Positions 1 through 4,954 of a stretch of DNA of 7,041 bases are shown piece after piece. Both the position numbers and the translations under genes were made by a program. Origin of the DNA: Conexibacteraceae bacterium (GTDB taxonomy: Bacteria > Actinomycetota > Thermoleophilia > Solirubrobacterales > Solirubrobacteraceae); the NCBI GenBank assembly GCA_009785395.1, contig WQWK01000104.1:1-7041 (forward strand), read 5' to 3'. A model generated the notes under the pieces. The model did no database searches. It was not told where the DNA came from and worked only from the letters and a program-made list of their open reading frames with translations. The first letter of the stretch is position 1, and each line of letters opens with the position of its first letter.

Positions 1-45
1 CTCGAGCGTGACGGCACGCTCTTCCTGCGCTATCGGCTCTCTTAG
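1..45 (+). CDS. C-terminal end of an unidentified protein (partial)
   Basis: Frame 1 is open from the left edge and reads LERDGTLFLRYRLS before a TAG stop at 43-45. Only 14 residues are visible, so no family can be named. Support for a real gene is positional: the stop overlaps the stop of the convergent metallopeptidase gene (42-44), a common tail-to-tail arrangement in compact genomes, and the codons are GC-rich. The open frame could also be chance over so short a stretch. Confidence 0.4.
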   Translation, partial: LERDGTLFLRYRLS

Positions 46-716
46 AGGCCCAGACCGCCGACGCCGCGCTCGTCCCAGCCGAGATGGTGGGCGAGCTCGT
101 GGCGGACTGTGCGTGTGACCTGCTCGCGCAGCAGGTCCGGGTCGTGGCCGAAGTCGCGCATCAGCGTGTCGCGGAAGATCACGATGCGGTCGTGGAAGTA
201 GTTCTGCACGACGGTGTCGCCCTGGTAGAGGCCGTAGGCGCCGCGACGGCCGCGGCCGGTGCGCACGGCTGCGCCGCCGTCGGAGACGACGATCGCGACG
301 TGCTCGAGCGCGCGGTGGAACTCGAGCGGCAGCTCGTCGATCGCGGAGCGCACCAGCGCCTTGAAGTCCTCCTCGTCGTCCAGCTCGATGACGTCGTGTT
401 CGCCGAGCGTGTCCCCGTAGTCGTCGTCGGAGTAGCCCCAGGAGTCGTCGGCGGCCAGCGCCTCGGCGCGGCGCACGATCAGATCGAAGTCGTCATCGGA
501 GGCGGGTGACTGCCAGTTGGCGAAGTGCAGCAGCGCGAGCACGGTCACGCTGGTGATGATCCCGGCGCCGAGCACGATGATCGCTCCGACCTGGAGCGTC
601 TTGATCAGGCCGTTGGCGCTGAACCCGGTGATCAGCGTCATCACGCCCACGGCGGAGACGAGCGCGGCAAGCGCCGACAAGAGGATCCCGCGGGTGGTGG
701 TCGGTCGCGATCGCAT
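42..716 (-). CDS. Membrane-anchored zincin-like metallopeptidase family protein
   Basis: The 224-residue protein has two predicted N-terminal membrane helices (about residues 11-31 and 41-63), an acidic linker (about 72-118) and a C-terminal domain ending in RHELAHHLGWDE. This gives the zinc motif HExxHxxGxxD: His206, Glu207 and His210, with Asp215 as likely third ligand. The domain, including the preceding IVIFRDTLMRDFG segment, resembles the small Zincin_1-type (PF06262) metallopeptidases of Actinobacteria, which are usually soluble and about 110-150 residues long. The membrane hairpin is therefore an addition here. The catalytic domain most likely faces the cytoplasm, inferred from a two-helix hairpin with a basic N-terminus. 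The ATG start follows a strong GAGGTGA site that overlaps the stop of the acyl-CoA dehydrogenase gene upstream, so the two are probably translated from one mRNA. The substrate is unknown. Confidence 0.85.
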   Translation of the reverse strand: MRSRPTTTRGILLSALAALVSAVGVMTLITGFSANGLIKTLQVGAIIVLGAGIITSVTVLALLHFANWQSPASDDDFDLIVRRAEALAADDSWGYSDDDYGDTLGEHDVIELDDEEDFKALVRSAIDELPLEFHRALEHVAIVVSDGGAAVRTGRGRRGAYGLYQGDTVVQNYFHDRIVIFRDTLMRDFGHDPDLLREQVTRTVRHELAHHLGWDERGVGGLGL

Positions 717-722
717 TGTCTC

Positions 723-729
723 TCACCTC
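723..729 (-). promoter_or_regulatory. Ribosome binding site of the metallopeptidase, overlapping the upstream stop
   Basis: On the minus strand GAGGTGA ends 6 nt before the ATG at 716. Its TGA is the stop codon of the acyl-CoA dehydrogenase gene (723-725). This fixes the start at 716 and suggests translational coupling of the pair. Confidence 0.7.
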
Positions 730-1877
730 AGGGTACGCGCGATCACGAGACGCTGGATCTCATTGGTGCCCTCGTAGATCTGCGTGATCTTGGCATCGCG
801 CATCATCCGCTCGACCGGGTACTCCTTGACGAACCCGTAACCGCCGAGGATCTGGACCGCCTCGACCGTCACCTCCATGGCCGTGTCGGAGCAGAACAGC
901 TTCGCCATCGCCGAATACTTGCCGAAGTCGGGATCGCCGCGGTCGACCTTGCAGCAGGCCTGGTAGAGCAGCTCGCGGCCGGCGGCGCACCTGGTCTCCA
1001 TGTCGGCGAGCTTGAACTGGATCGCCTGGAAGCTGTTGATCGGCTGGCCGAACTGCTTGCGCTCCCGCGCATAGGCGGCGGCGTAATCGGTCGCGCCCTG
1101 GGCGATTCCGAGCGCCTGCGCGGCGACTCCCAGCCGCGAGCGGTCCAGTGTGCTCATCGCGACCTTGAAACCCTTGCCCACCTCGCCGATCACGTTGGCG
1201 GCCGGAACGCGCACGTCCTCGAACACCGGCGAACCGGTCGGTGAGGCGCGGATCCCGAGCTTGTGCTCGAGCTTGCCGACGCTGAATCCGGGGCGATCGG
1301 CCTCGACGACGAACGCGGTGATCCCATGCGAATGGCCGGCCTCACGGTCCGTCACCGCGAACACGCAGTAGAAGTCGGCGATGCCGGTGTTGGTGATCCA
1401 CGTCTTGGAGCCGTTGATCACCCAGTCCTCGCCGTCGGGGCGGGCGGTCGTGATCATGCCGCCGGGATCGGACCCGGCCTCGGCCTCGGACAGCGCGAAC
1501 GCGGGCGACCACTCGCCGGTCGCGCAGCGCGGCAGGAAGCGGCTCTTCAGCTCCTCGGAGCCGTGGAGCTTGAGCGGCAGCGTGCCGAGCTCCTGGATCA
1601 TCAGGATCAGGGCCGTCGACGCATCGGCCTTCGCGATCTCCTCTACGGCGACGTTCAGCATCAGCGTGCCGGTGCCGGTGCCGCCGTACTCCTCATCGAA
1701 CGGCAGGCCGAGCACGTCCTGCTCGGCGAGCAGCCGGCGCAGGTCGTGGGGGTACTCGGCGCGCTCGTCGATCTCGGCCGCGCGCGGTGCGATCCGCTCC
1801 TGGGCGATCTGGCGGATCGTGTCCCGGAAGTCCAGCAGCTCCTGCGGGATGGTGTAGAGGTCTGCGAGCGCCGACAC
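723..1877 (-). CDS. Acyl-CoA dehydrogenase
   Basis: This 384-residue FAD enzyme performs alpha,beta-dehydrogenation of an acyl-CoA thioester and passes electrons to electron-transfer flavoprotein, as in fatty-acid beta-oxidation or branched-chain amino-acid breakdown. It has the full family architecture: N-terminal helical domain (about 1-122), beta domain with the first signature ALSEAEAGSDPGG (128-140) and WITNTG flavin-contact segment (160-165), and C-terminal helical domain with RKQFGQPI (273-280) and the second signature starting QILGGYGF (342-349). Glu369 in IYEGTNEIQ is at the catalytic-base position of short/medium-chain enzymes. Length is normal for the family. The start is GTG, preceded by AGGA 7 nt upstream. 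Motifs fit the butyryl-CoA-like or broad short-chain group, but chain length cannot be fixed from sequence alone. No ETF or thiolase gene lies in the window. The metallopeptidase gene follows after 6 nt. Confidence 0.96.
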   Translation of the reverse strand: MSALADLYTIPQELLDFRDTIRQIAQERIAPRAAEIDERAEYPHDLRRLLAEQDVLGLPFDEEYGGTGTGTLMLNVAVEEIAKADASTALILMIQELGTLPLKLHGSEELKSRFLPRCATGEWSPAFALSEAEAGSDPGGMITTARPDGEDWVINGSKTWITNTGIADFYCVFAVTDREAGHSHGITAFVVEADRPGFSVGKLEHKLGIRASPTGSPVFEDVRVPAANVIGEVGKGFKVAMSTLDRSRLGVAAQALGIAQGATDYAAAYARERKQFGQPINSFQAIQFKLADMETRCAAGRELLYQACCKVDRGDPDFGKYSAMAKLFCSDTAMEVTVEAVQILGGYGFVKEYPVERMMRDAKITQIYEGTNEIQRLVIARTLR

Positions 1878-1883
1878 ACCTCA

Positions 1884-1889
1884 ATCCTA
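1884..1889 (-). promoter_or_regulatory. Possible -10 element of the acyl-CoA dehydrogenase gene
   Basis: TAGGAT on the minus strand fits the actinobacterial TAnnnT -10 pattern and ends 6 nt before the GTG start, so transcription could begin at or next to the start codon. There is no clear -35 at 16-18 nt, and the same bases include the AGGA that could serve as ribosome binding site. Confidence 0.2.
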
Positions 1890-1964
1890 CCCGGCGGTCT
1901 GTTGCGCCTGTGTCATGTCTGTGCCGCCTGCACTTCCCGCCGCCCGCACCTGCGCACGGGTACT

Positions 1965-2006
1965 GGTGCGGCCGGAGGGCGGGAGAGGTGCGGCCGGAGG
2001 GCGGGA
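1965..2006. repeat. Tandem direct repeat, 2 x 20 nt with 2-nt spacer
   Basis: Two identical 20-nt copies (1965-1984 and 1987-2006) are separated by GA, giving a 22-nt period. Each starts GGTGCGGCCGG and ends in a GGGCGGGA block. They lie in the non-coding spacer between the wall-hydrolase stop and the acyl-CoA dehydrogenase start. An inverted, imperfect relative (CCCGCC...GCCCGCACC) lies just upstream at about 1936-1950. No function is established. Confidence 0.8.
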
Positions 2007-2015
2007 TCCCCTCCG
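1995..2015 (-). terminator. Hairpin downstream of the wall-hydrolase gene, possible terminator
   Basis: CGGAGGG (1995-2001) pairs perfectly with CCCTCCG (2009-2015) around a 7-nt loop. On the minus strand it forms about 38 nt after the stop of the NlpC-like gene. No T-rich tract follows, as is common for hairpin terminators in high-GC actinobacteria, so termination is plausible but not certain. Confidence 0.45.
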
Positions 2016-2052
2016 ACCGCATCTACTGAATTACAGACTGTTGTGGCTCGTC

Positions 2053-3168
2053 TTACAGGCCGGACGGGTGCCGGGCCATGAAGGTACCGAGCCCCGGCTC
2101 CCCGATACGACTGGTCGACCAGCGATCGTTGCCGTTCGCCGCCGTCTGTGCGGCCGTGTCGAACCACAGGCCGGCGATCTCCATGTAGGCGTGCGTCGGG
2201 CCGTTGGTGTAGACCGTGACCCAGTTGCCCTTGCCCGGCAGGCCGTAGCCCACGAACTGCGAGGAGTCCAGTGGCGTGGCCAGCAGGCCGCCGGCATGCA
2301 GCACGTAGCTGACGGACCCGGAGCAGTCGTAGCCCGCTGCGTTGAAGCTCGCGTGACCACCGCCGTAGATGTAGGGGTCGTAGGCGATCTTGTTCGCGGC
2401 GTCGAGCATCGCCACGATCTTGGCGGGCGTGCCCGCGGCCGGAACCGCGAGGCCATCGACCAGGGTCGCGTTCTGCTCGGGTTCGCTGACGCCGGATGGA
2501 GCGATGCCGCTGCCCCCGGAACGGCCGGTGTCGCCGGCGGGCAGTGGCCCGCTGGACGCGGTCGATGTCACGGTGGTGCCGGATGCCAGCTCCTTGGCCG
2601 CGTTCGCGCTCTCGGTGAGATGCAGCGCCGAGTTCAGGAGTCGCTTCAGCGTGCTGATCGAGCTCGGCCCGGCTACCCCGTCGACCGACAGGTGGTACTT
2701 GCGCTGGAAGGCCTTCAGGCGCCGCAGCGTCGTGCGCGAGAAGGTTCCCGTCGCCGGTGTCGCGATGCCGAGCGCCGTGAGATCGTGCTGGAGCGCCAGG
2801 ACGTCGGTGCCGTGCATGCCGAGCGACAGCATCCGGCTGCCGAAGGCAAACGACACCGTCTTCCGCTTCTTGGTCGACGTCGGCTTCTTGGTGGTCGAAG
2901 TGGTCGTCGTCGGAGTTGTCGTGGTGGCCGTCGTGGACGGCGTGGTGGTGGTCGGCGTCGGCGTGGTGGTCGGCGTAGTCGTGACCGTGCAGGTCGTCGA
3001 CGTCGTGGTCGTGGTGCCGCCGACTCCGGATCCTCCGCTGTTGGTACTGCAGGGGCCAGTGTCAGCACTGGCCGATCCTGCTGCTGCGAACGCCACGAAC
3101 GCGAAGCACAGGATGGAGAAGGCTGCGAGCCGGCGCCAACCGAACATCACAGCTTTTGAGTACGACAA
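2053..3168 (-). CDS. Secreted peptidoglycan-binding, NlpC/P60-like cell-wall hydrolase
   Basis: This 371-residue exported protein is probably a peptidoglycan endopeptidase. Order of parts: signal peptide (basic WRR at 11-13, hydrophobic core about 14-30, likely cleavage ASA/D after Ala35); Thr/Pro-rich linker (51-99) ending in a Lys-rich patch; peptidoglycan-binding domain (about 111-178, with VDGVAGPSSISTL); flexible Gly/Ser linker (about 196-228); and a catalytic domain from about 247. That domain has YIYGGGH (266-272), AGYDCSGSVSYVLH with nucleophile candidate Cys282, and THAYMEI with His326 as catalytic His. It ends in the RHPSGL tail that I recall from Thermoleophilia homologs. The TTG start is chosen because a purine-rich AAAGGG lies 5 nt upstream; the alternative ATG at 3147 lacks a site and would shorten the signal peptide's basic region. 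A c-di-AMP riboswitch fills the leader. Exact bond specificity is unknown. Confidence 0.9.
   Translation of the reverse strand: MSYSKAVMFGWRRLAAFSILCFAFVAFAAAGSASADTGPCSTNSGGSGVGGTTTTTSTTCTVTTTPTTTPTPTTTTPSTTATTTTPTTTTSTTKKPTSTKKRKTVSFAFGSRMLSLGMHGTDVLALQHDLTALGIATPATGTFSRTTLRRLKAFQRKYHLSVDGVAGPSSISTLKRLLNSALHLTESANAAKELASGTTVTSTASSGPLPAGDTGRSGGSGIAPSGVSEPEQNATLVDGLAVPAAGTPAKIVAMLDAANKIAYDPYIYGGGHASFNAAGYDCSGSVSYVLHAGGLLATPLDSSQFVGYGLPGKGNWVTVYTNGPTHAYMEIAGLWFDTAAQTAANGNDRWSTSRIGEPGLGTFMARHPSGL
2869..3018 (-). repeat. Low-complexity Thr-rich linker coding segment
   Basis: Residues 51-100 of the wall hydrolase are mostly Thr with scattered Pro, Ser and Val, coded by ACG/ACC/ACT codons. On the plus strand this appears as a GTGGTCGT-rich stretch. 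It is a typical extended, possibly glycosylated spacer that lets a wall enzyme span peptidoglycan, and is a likely site of length variation between strains by slippage. Confidence 0.75.
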
Positions 3169-3179
3169 ACCAGCCCTTT
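3169..3179 (-). promoter_or_regulatory. Ribosome binding site of the wall hydrolase, adjacent to riboswitch pseudoknot
   Basis: AAAGGG (3179-3174) lies 5 nt before the TTG start. It directly abuts GAAAGAG (3186-3180), the predicted 3' strand of the riboswitch pseudoknot, so ligand-stabilised folding could hide the site from the ribosome. Confidence 0.5.
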
Positions 3180-3336
3180 CTCTTTCTTCCGCCTACGGGG
3201 TTAGCTGTCGGGCTCGCGCTGAAAGAGGTCGCGCTACGCGGTTTTCGGATCCGCGATTCGCCCCAAGAGCCGACTGCTCGGCTCATACAACTGGTTCCCC
3301 CGTTCCCTCTCCGTCGCGCGGAGTGGGACTCGGCGT
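3179..3336 (-). ncRNA. c-di-AMP riboswitch (ydaO-yuaA type) in the wall-hydrolase leader
   Basis: Read on the minus strand, the leader has the conserved blocks of this class in order: GCCGAGTCC (3334-3326), AACGGGGGAACC (3304-3293), TTGGGGCGAATC (3266-3255), CGCGTAG (3240-3234) and CCGACAGCTAACCCCGTAGG (3211-3192). The helices can be drawn: P1 CGCC 3335-3332 with GGCG 3193-3190; CGGGG 3302-3298 with CCCCG 3200-3196; a hairpin 3328-3304 (TCCC-A-CTCCG / CGGAG-A-GGGA); a 7-bp hairpin 3284-3267; CGCGG/CCGCG 3255-3237; and GCGC/GCGC 3234-3216. A loop CTCTTTC (3227-3221) is exactly complementary to GAAAGAG (3186-3180), matching the expected pseudoknot. The class binds c-di-AMP, usually turns genes off, and in actinobacteria commonly precedes wall hydrolases and resuscitation factors, as here. 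Confidence 0.93.
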
Positions 3337-3353
3337 GGGTGTGCTGGCCGGGC

Positions 3354-3359
3354 AGCATA
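3354..3359 (-). promoter_or_regulatory. Candidate -10 element for the riboswitch transcript
   Basis: TATGCT on the minus strand fits TAnnnT. A start about 7 nt downstream (near 3347) would place the 5' end roughly a dozen bases before riboswitch helix P1, the expected arrangement. No convincing -35 is visible at 17 nt. Confidence 0.35.
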
Positions 3360-3430
3360 ACAACCAATCAGGCCGAATGGGCCAGAAATTGCGGACGACG
3401 GGACGAAAAGCTCTGGAAACCGCGTGGTTG

Positions 3431-3436
3431 TAGGCT
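3431..3436 (+). promoter_or_regulatory. Possible -10 element of the rhodanese gene (leaderless candidate)
   Basis: TAGGCT fits TAnnnT and ends 8 nt before the ATG at 3445, so transcription could begin at or next to the start codon. There is no good Shine-Dalgarno sequence before this ATG and no clear -35. Confidence 0.2.
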
Positions 3437-3444
3437 TTCCGCAC

Positions 3445-3777
3445 ATGAGCGATGACTACACCCCCAAACAGGTTGCCGAGCTCCTGGCCGCCGGCGGCGT
3501 GCAGCTGATCGATGTGCGCGCCGCGCACGAGCACGAGGCCGGGCATATCACCGGAAGCCGGCTGATCGAGCTGCAGAACCTCGCCGCGGAGGCGGCGACG
3601 ATCGACCGGGATGTCCCAGTCATCCTCTACTGCAAGAGCGGAAGCCGCTCCGCGATGGCGACCGACGCGCTGCTGCAGGCCGGGTTCGACGCCCACAACA
3701 TGGCCGGCGGCTTCTCCGCATGGCATTCGGCCGGGCTCGAGATGGAGCCGGCCGACGGTTACGTCGCCGATGCGTGA
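3445..3777 (+). CDS. Single-domain rhodanese-like protein
   Basis: This 110-residue protein is one complete rhodanese domain, the size of GlpE/PspE-type sulfurtransferases. It shows LIDVRAAHEHEAGHITGSRLIEL (N-terminal hallmark, residues 21-43 in outline: IDVR then GHI) and the active loop YCKSGSRSAMA with Cys63 as the persulfide-forming residue, followed by the C-terminal hallmark NMAGGFSAW (85-93). All expected catalytic-loop positions are present, so activity is likely; the physiological sulfur donor and acceptor are not evident. The frame is open further upstream to a GTG at 3424, but the ATG at 3445 gives the normal N-terminus (MSDDYTPKQVAELL). No signal peptide is seen, so it acts in the cytoplasm. 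It stands alone, diverging from the riboswitch transcript and converging on the cold-shock gene. Confidence 0.93.
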   Translation: MSDDYTPKQVAELLAAGGVQLIDVRAAHEHEAGHITGSRLIELQNLAAEAATIDRDVPVILYCKSGSRSAMATDALLQAGFDAHNMAGGFSAWHSAGLEMEPADGYVADA

Positions 3778-3914
3778 TCGAGCTGCCCTGCGATCCCGAC
3801 TGGCGGCTGGCGGCCCGGACCTACTGGCAATACGGTGTTCGTTCTGCGTACTGCATTGCCACGAGGTCGCTCGGGTCAAGCTGCCGCGCCACGCTCGAGC
3901 GGATCGTCACAGCC

Positions 3915-3947
3915 CCAGGGACGCGGCGCGAATGGCCGCGGCCCTGG
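3915..3947. terminator. Long hairpin between convergent genes, possible bidirectional terminator
   Basis: CCAGGG-A-CGCGGC (3915-3927) pairs with GCCGCG-G-CCCTGG (3935-3947): two 6-bp blocks with one mismatch between them and a 7-nt loop. It sits between the rhodanese stop (3777) and the cold-shock stop (3969), where a terminator for both is expected. No T tract flanks it on either side. The rest of 3778-3968 holds no gene I can support. Confidence 0.5.
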
Positions 3948-3968
3948 AGGTGCAGGCTGCTTAGGGCC

Positions 3969-4172
3969 CTACAGCTTGGTGACGTTGATGGCCTTGGGCC
4001 CCTTCGGGCCGGCCTCTTCCTCGTAGGACACCTTGGCGCCCTCGGCGAGCGAGCGGTACCCGTCGGCCGTGATCGAGGTGTGGTGGACGAACAGGTCGCG
4101 GCTGCCCTCATCGGGTGTGATGAAGCCGAAGCCCTTCTCGTCGCTGAACCACTTGACTGTGCCGGTTGGCAT
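3969..4172 (-). CDS. Cold-shock domain protein (CspA family)
   Basis: The 67-residue protein is a single OB-fold cold-shock domain of standard length. It carries the opening [16 protein letters not shown] with RNP1 (KGFGFI, residues 13-18) and RNP2 (LFVHHTSI, 27-34), and ends [10 protein letters not shown]. Such proteins bind single-stranded RNA and DNA with low sequence preference and act as RNA chaperones. The second aromatic/His position of RNP2 reads HH, a common actinobacterial variant. The ATG at 4172 is chosen because GGAGG lies 11 nt upstream and the protein then starts at the family's usual point; the open frame continues upstream to 4295 but without family similarity. The gene has a long upstream non-coding stretch, which fits a structured 5' leader as in many cold-inducible csp genes. 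Confidence 0.96.
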   Translation of the reverse strand: MPTGTVKWFSDEKGFGFITPDEGSRDLFVHHTSITADGYRSLAEGAKVSYEEEAGPKGPKAINVTKL

Positions 4173-4256
4173 TTTGGAGATTCCCTCCGTAGCTATCAGT
4201 GCTTCTACCGCGAGGACGTCTCTCCCGACCACACCGGTGCCTGCACCTACTCTGCA

Positions 4257-4271
4257 TCGCCCTTTGGGCGA
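4257..4271. other. Perfect hairpin in the csp upstream region
   Basis: TCGCCC (4257-4262) and GGGCGA (4266-4271) form a perfect 6-bp stem with a TTT loop on the plus strand (AAA on the minus). It lies about 85-100 nt upstream of the csp start. It may be at the very 5' end of the csp leader RNA or form a protein site at the promoter. Confidence 0.45.
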
Positions 4272-4276
4272 CCTTA
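4271..4276 (-). promoter_or_regulatory. Possible csp -10 element
   Basis: TAAGGT on the minus strand, inside TATGTAAGGT, fits TAnnnT. It would give a csp leader of about 90 nt, a length usual for cold-regulated csp mRNAs. The -35 (TTCCGT-like) is weak. Confidence 0.22.
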
Positions 4277-4362
4277 CATATGCGCACGCTATCACGGAAG
4301 CGCGACGGCCCGGATCTCCAGATCCCCCGCGTTTACGGCATTGTCACAAGCGGAATTCAACA

Positions 4363-4445
4363 ATGCACGCAACTGTGCATTCAAGGGCTTGCACGTATGC
4401 ATAAACCCCGGTTTGCACGCACACACCGGAGCGCCTCCGCACGCA
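4363..4445. repeat. Spaced TGCACGCA-like motifs in the divergent region
   Basis: Related octamers start at 4364 (TGCACGCA), 4390 (TGCACGTA), 4414 (TGCACGCA) and 4438 (CGCACGCA), spaced 26, 24 and 24 bp. The first lies within an inverted repeat ATGCAC-6-GTGCAT (4363-4380), the second in TGCA-CGTA-TGCA (4390-4401), and the third inside CCGGT-12-ACCGG (4408-4429). Spacing near a multiple of the helical turn suggests cooperative protein binding. Confidence 0.45.
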
Positions 4446-4512
4446 GACGCCGGTCGCAGCGCGGGATTCCGGCCGGCTCCGCGCGCACACCCGGATCGCG
4501 ACAATACGGTCC

Positions 4513-4887
4513 GTGCGCTGGCTTGTGGACGGCATGAACGTGATCGGCACCCGCCCCGACAAATGGTGGCGCGACCGCGATGCCGCGATGCTGAGGCTCG
4601 TCGATCAGCTCGAGCGATGGGCGGCCGCGGACGGCGAGGACGTCACCGTCGTGTTCGAGCGCAAGCCCTCTCCCCCGATCCGCTCGACCGTGATCGAGGT
4701 CGCCAACGCCCCCAAGCCGAAGGCCAACGCCGCCGACGACGAGATCGTGCGCAGGCTGAAATCTGACCCCGAGCCGCACGCCGTGCGCGTCGTCACATCC
4801 GACCGAGCCCTCAGCGAGCGCGCCTACGCAGAGGGCGCGACCGTCGAGGGATCCGAGTCGTTCCGGCTCCGCATCGAGTCCTACTGA
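4513..4887 (+). CDS. NYN-domain protein, YacP-like putative ribonuclease
   Basis: The 124-residue protein has the PIN-like NYN fold pattern. The first strand ends in LVDGMNVIG, with metal-ligand candidate Asp6 and the conserved Asn9. An acidic cluster ADDEIV (Asp75, Asp76, Glu77) begins the central helix, and VVTSDRAL with Asp97 supplies the fourth acidic site. These are the catalytic positions of NYN/PIN metal-dependent RNases, and YacP (Rae1) relatives cleave RNA. It is shorter than YacP proteins of about 170 residues and matches a compact actinobacterial form. The GTG at 4513 is required: the next start, ATG at 4534, would remove Asp6. No clear Shine-Dalgarno sequence precedes it. The ftsH gene begins 67 nt downstream on the same strand. 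Activity and targets are unproven. Confidence 0.85.
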   Translation: MRWLVDGMNVIGTRPDKWWRDRDAAMLRLVDQLERWAAADGEDVTVVFERKPSPPIRSTVIEVANAPKPKANAADDEIVRRLKSDPEPHAVRVVTSDRALSERAYAEGATVEGSESFRLRIESY

Positions 4888-4954
4888 GCCCGGTCCGGGC
4901 GACGCCGCGAGCGACCGCGCACAGCTCAGGCTCCGCACTTGCCACAATCAACCA

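Larger units (their letters stand above)
4173..4512. other. Non-coding divergent control region between csp and NYN gene
   Basis: No credible gene lies in these 340 bases; open frames crossing it are low-quality and cover repeats. From the csp side it holds the csp ribosome binding site (GGAGG, 4188-4184), an 8-bp palindrome CACCGGTG, a hairpin at 4257-4271, a possible csp -10 (TAAGGT, 4276-4271), and a series of TGCACGCA-like motifs (4363-4445). The part near 4330-4410 is noticeably more AT-rich than its surroundings, as expected for promoters. Confidence 0.7.

Noticed and set aside
525..1244. 239-residue plus-strand open frame across the dehydrogenase gene
   Set aside because: It is fully antisense to a well-supported acyl-CoA dehydrogenase and the metallopeptidase start; the translation is His/Arg/Leu/Asp-rich low-quality sequence typical of the complementary strand of GC-rich genes.
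1965..2006. Mobile element or attachment-site duplication
   Set aside because: The two copies are adjacent with a 2-nt spacer and enclose no cargo; no transposase or integrase gene is present.
3100..3130. Lipoprotein signal (Cys21 in SILC of the wall hydrolase)
   Set aside because: The Cys is in the middle of the hydrophobic core rather than after a proper lipobox, and a standard ASA/D cleavage site follows at residue 35.
1915..3159. 414-residue plus-strand open frame opposite the wall hydrolase
   Set aside because: It is antisense to a gene with signal peptide, domain motifs and riboswitch; the composition is Arg/Gly-rich and shows no domain.
2390..3433. 347-residue plus-strand open frame with a poly-Val stretch resembling a membrane segment
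   Set aside because: The Val runs are simply the complement of Thr codons in the Thr-rich linker, and the frame continues through the riboswitch.
3770..3964. 64-residue plus-strand frame overlapping the rhodanese stop, with a CSFC...HC pattern
   Set aside because: Its third-position GC is lower than the real genes, it includes the terminator-like hairpin, has no ribosome binding site and no recognisable family; the Cys/His pattern alone is not enough.
4173..4295. N-terminal extension of the cold-shock protein to 4295
   Set aside because: The extra 41 residues have no family similarity, and a GGAGG site plus the normal CspA start occur at 4172.
4363..4445. CRISPR-like array
   Set aside because: The repeated units are only about 8 nt, imperfect and partly palindromic, with no 25-40 nt repeats and no cas genes nearby.
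3720..4766. 348-residue plus-strand frame from the rhodanese end to the NYN gene
   Set aside because: It crosses the csp gene antisense, the repeat region and the NYN gene out of frame; no homology pattern.
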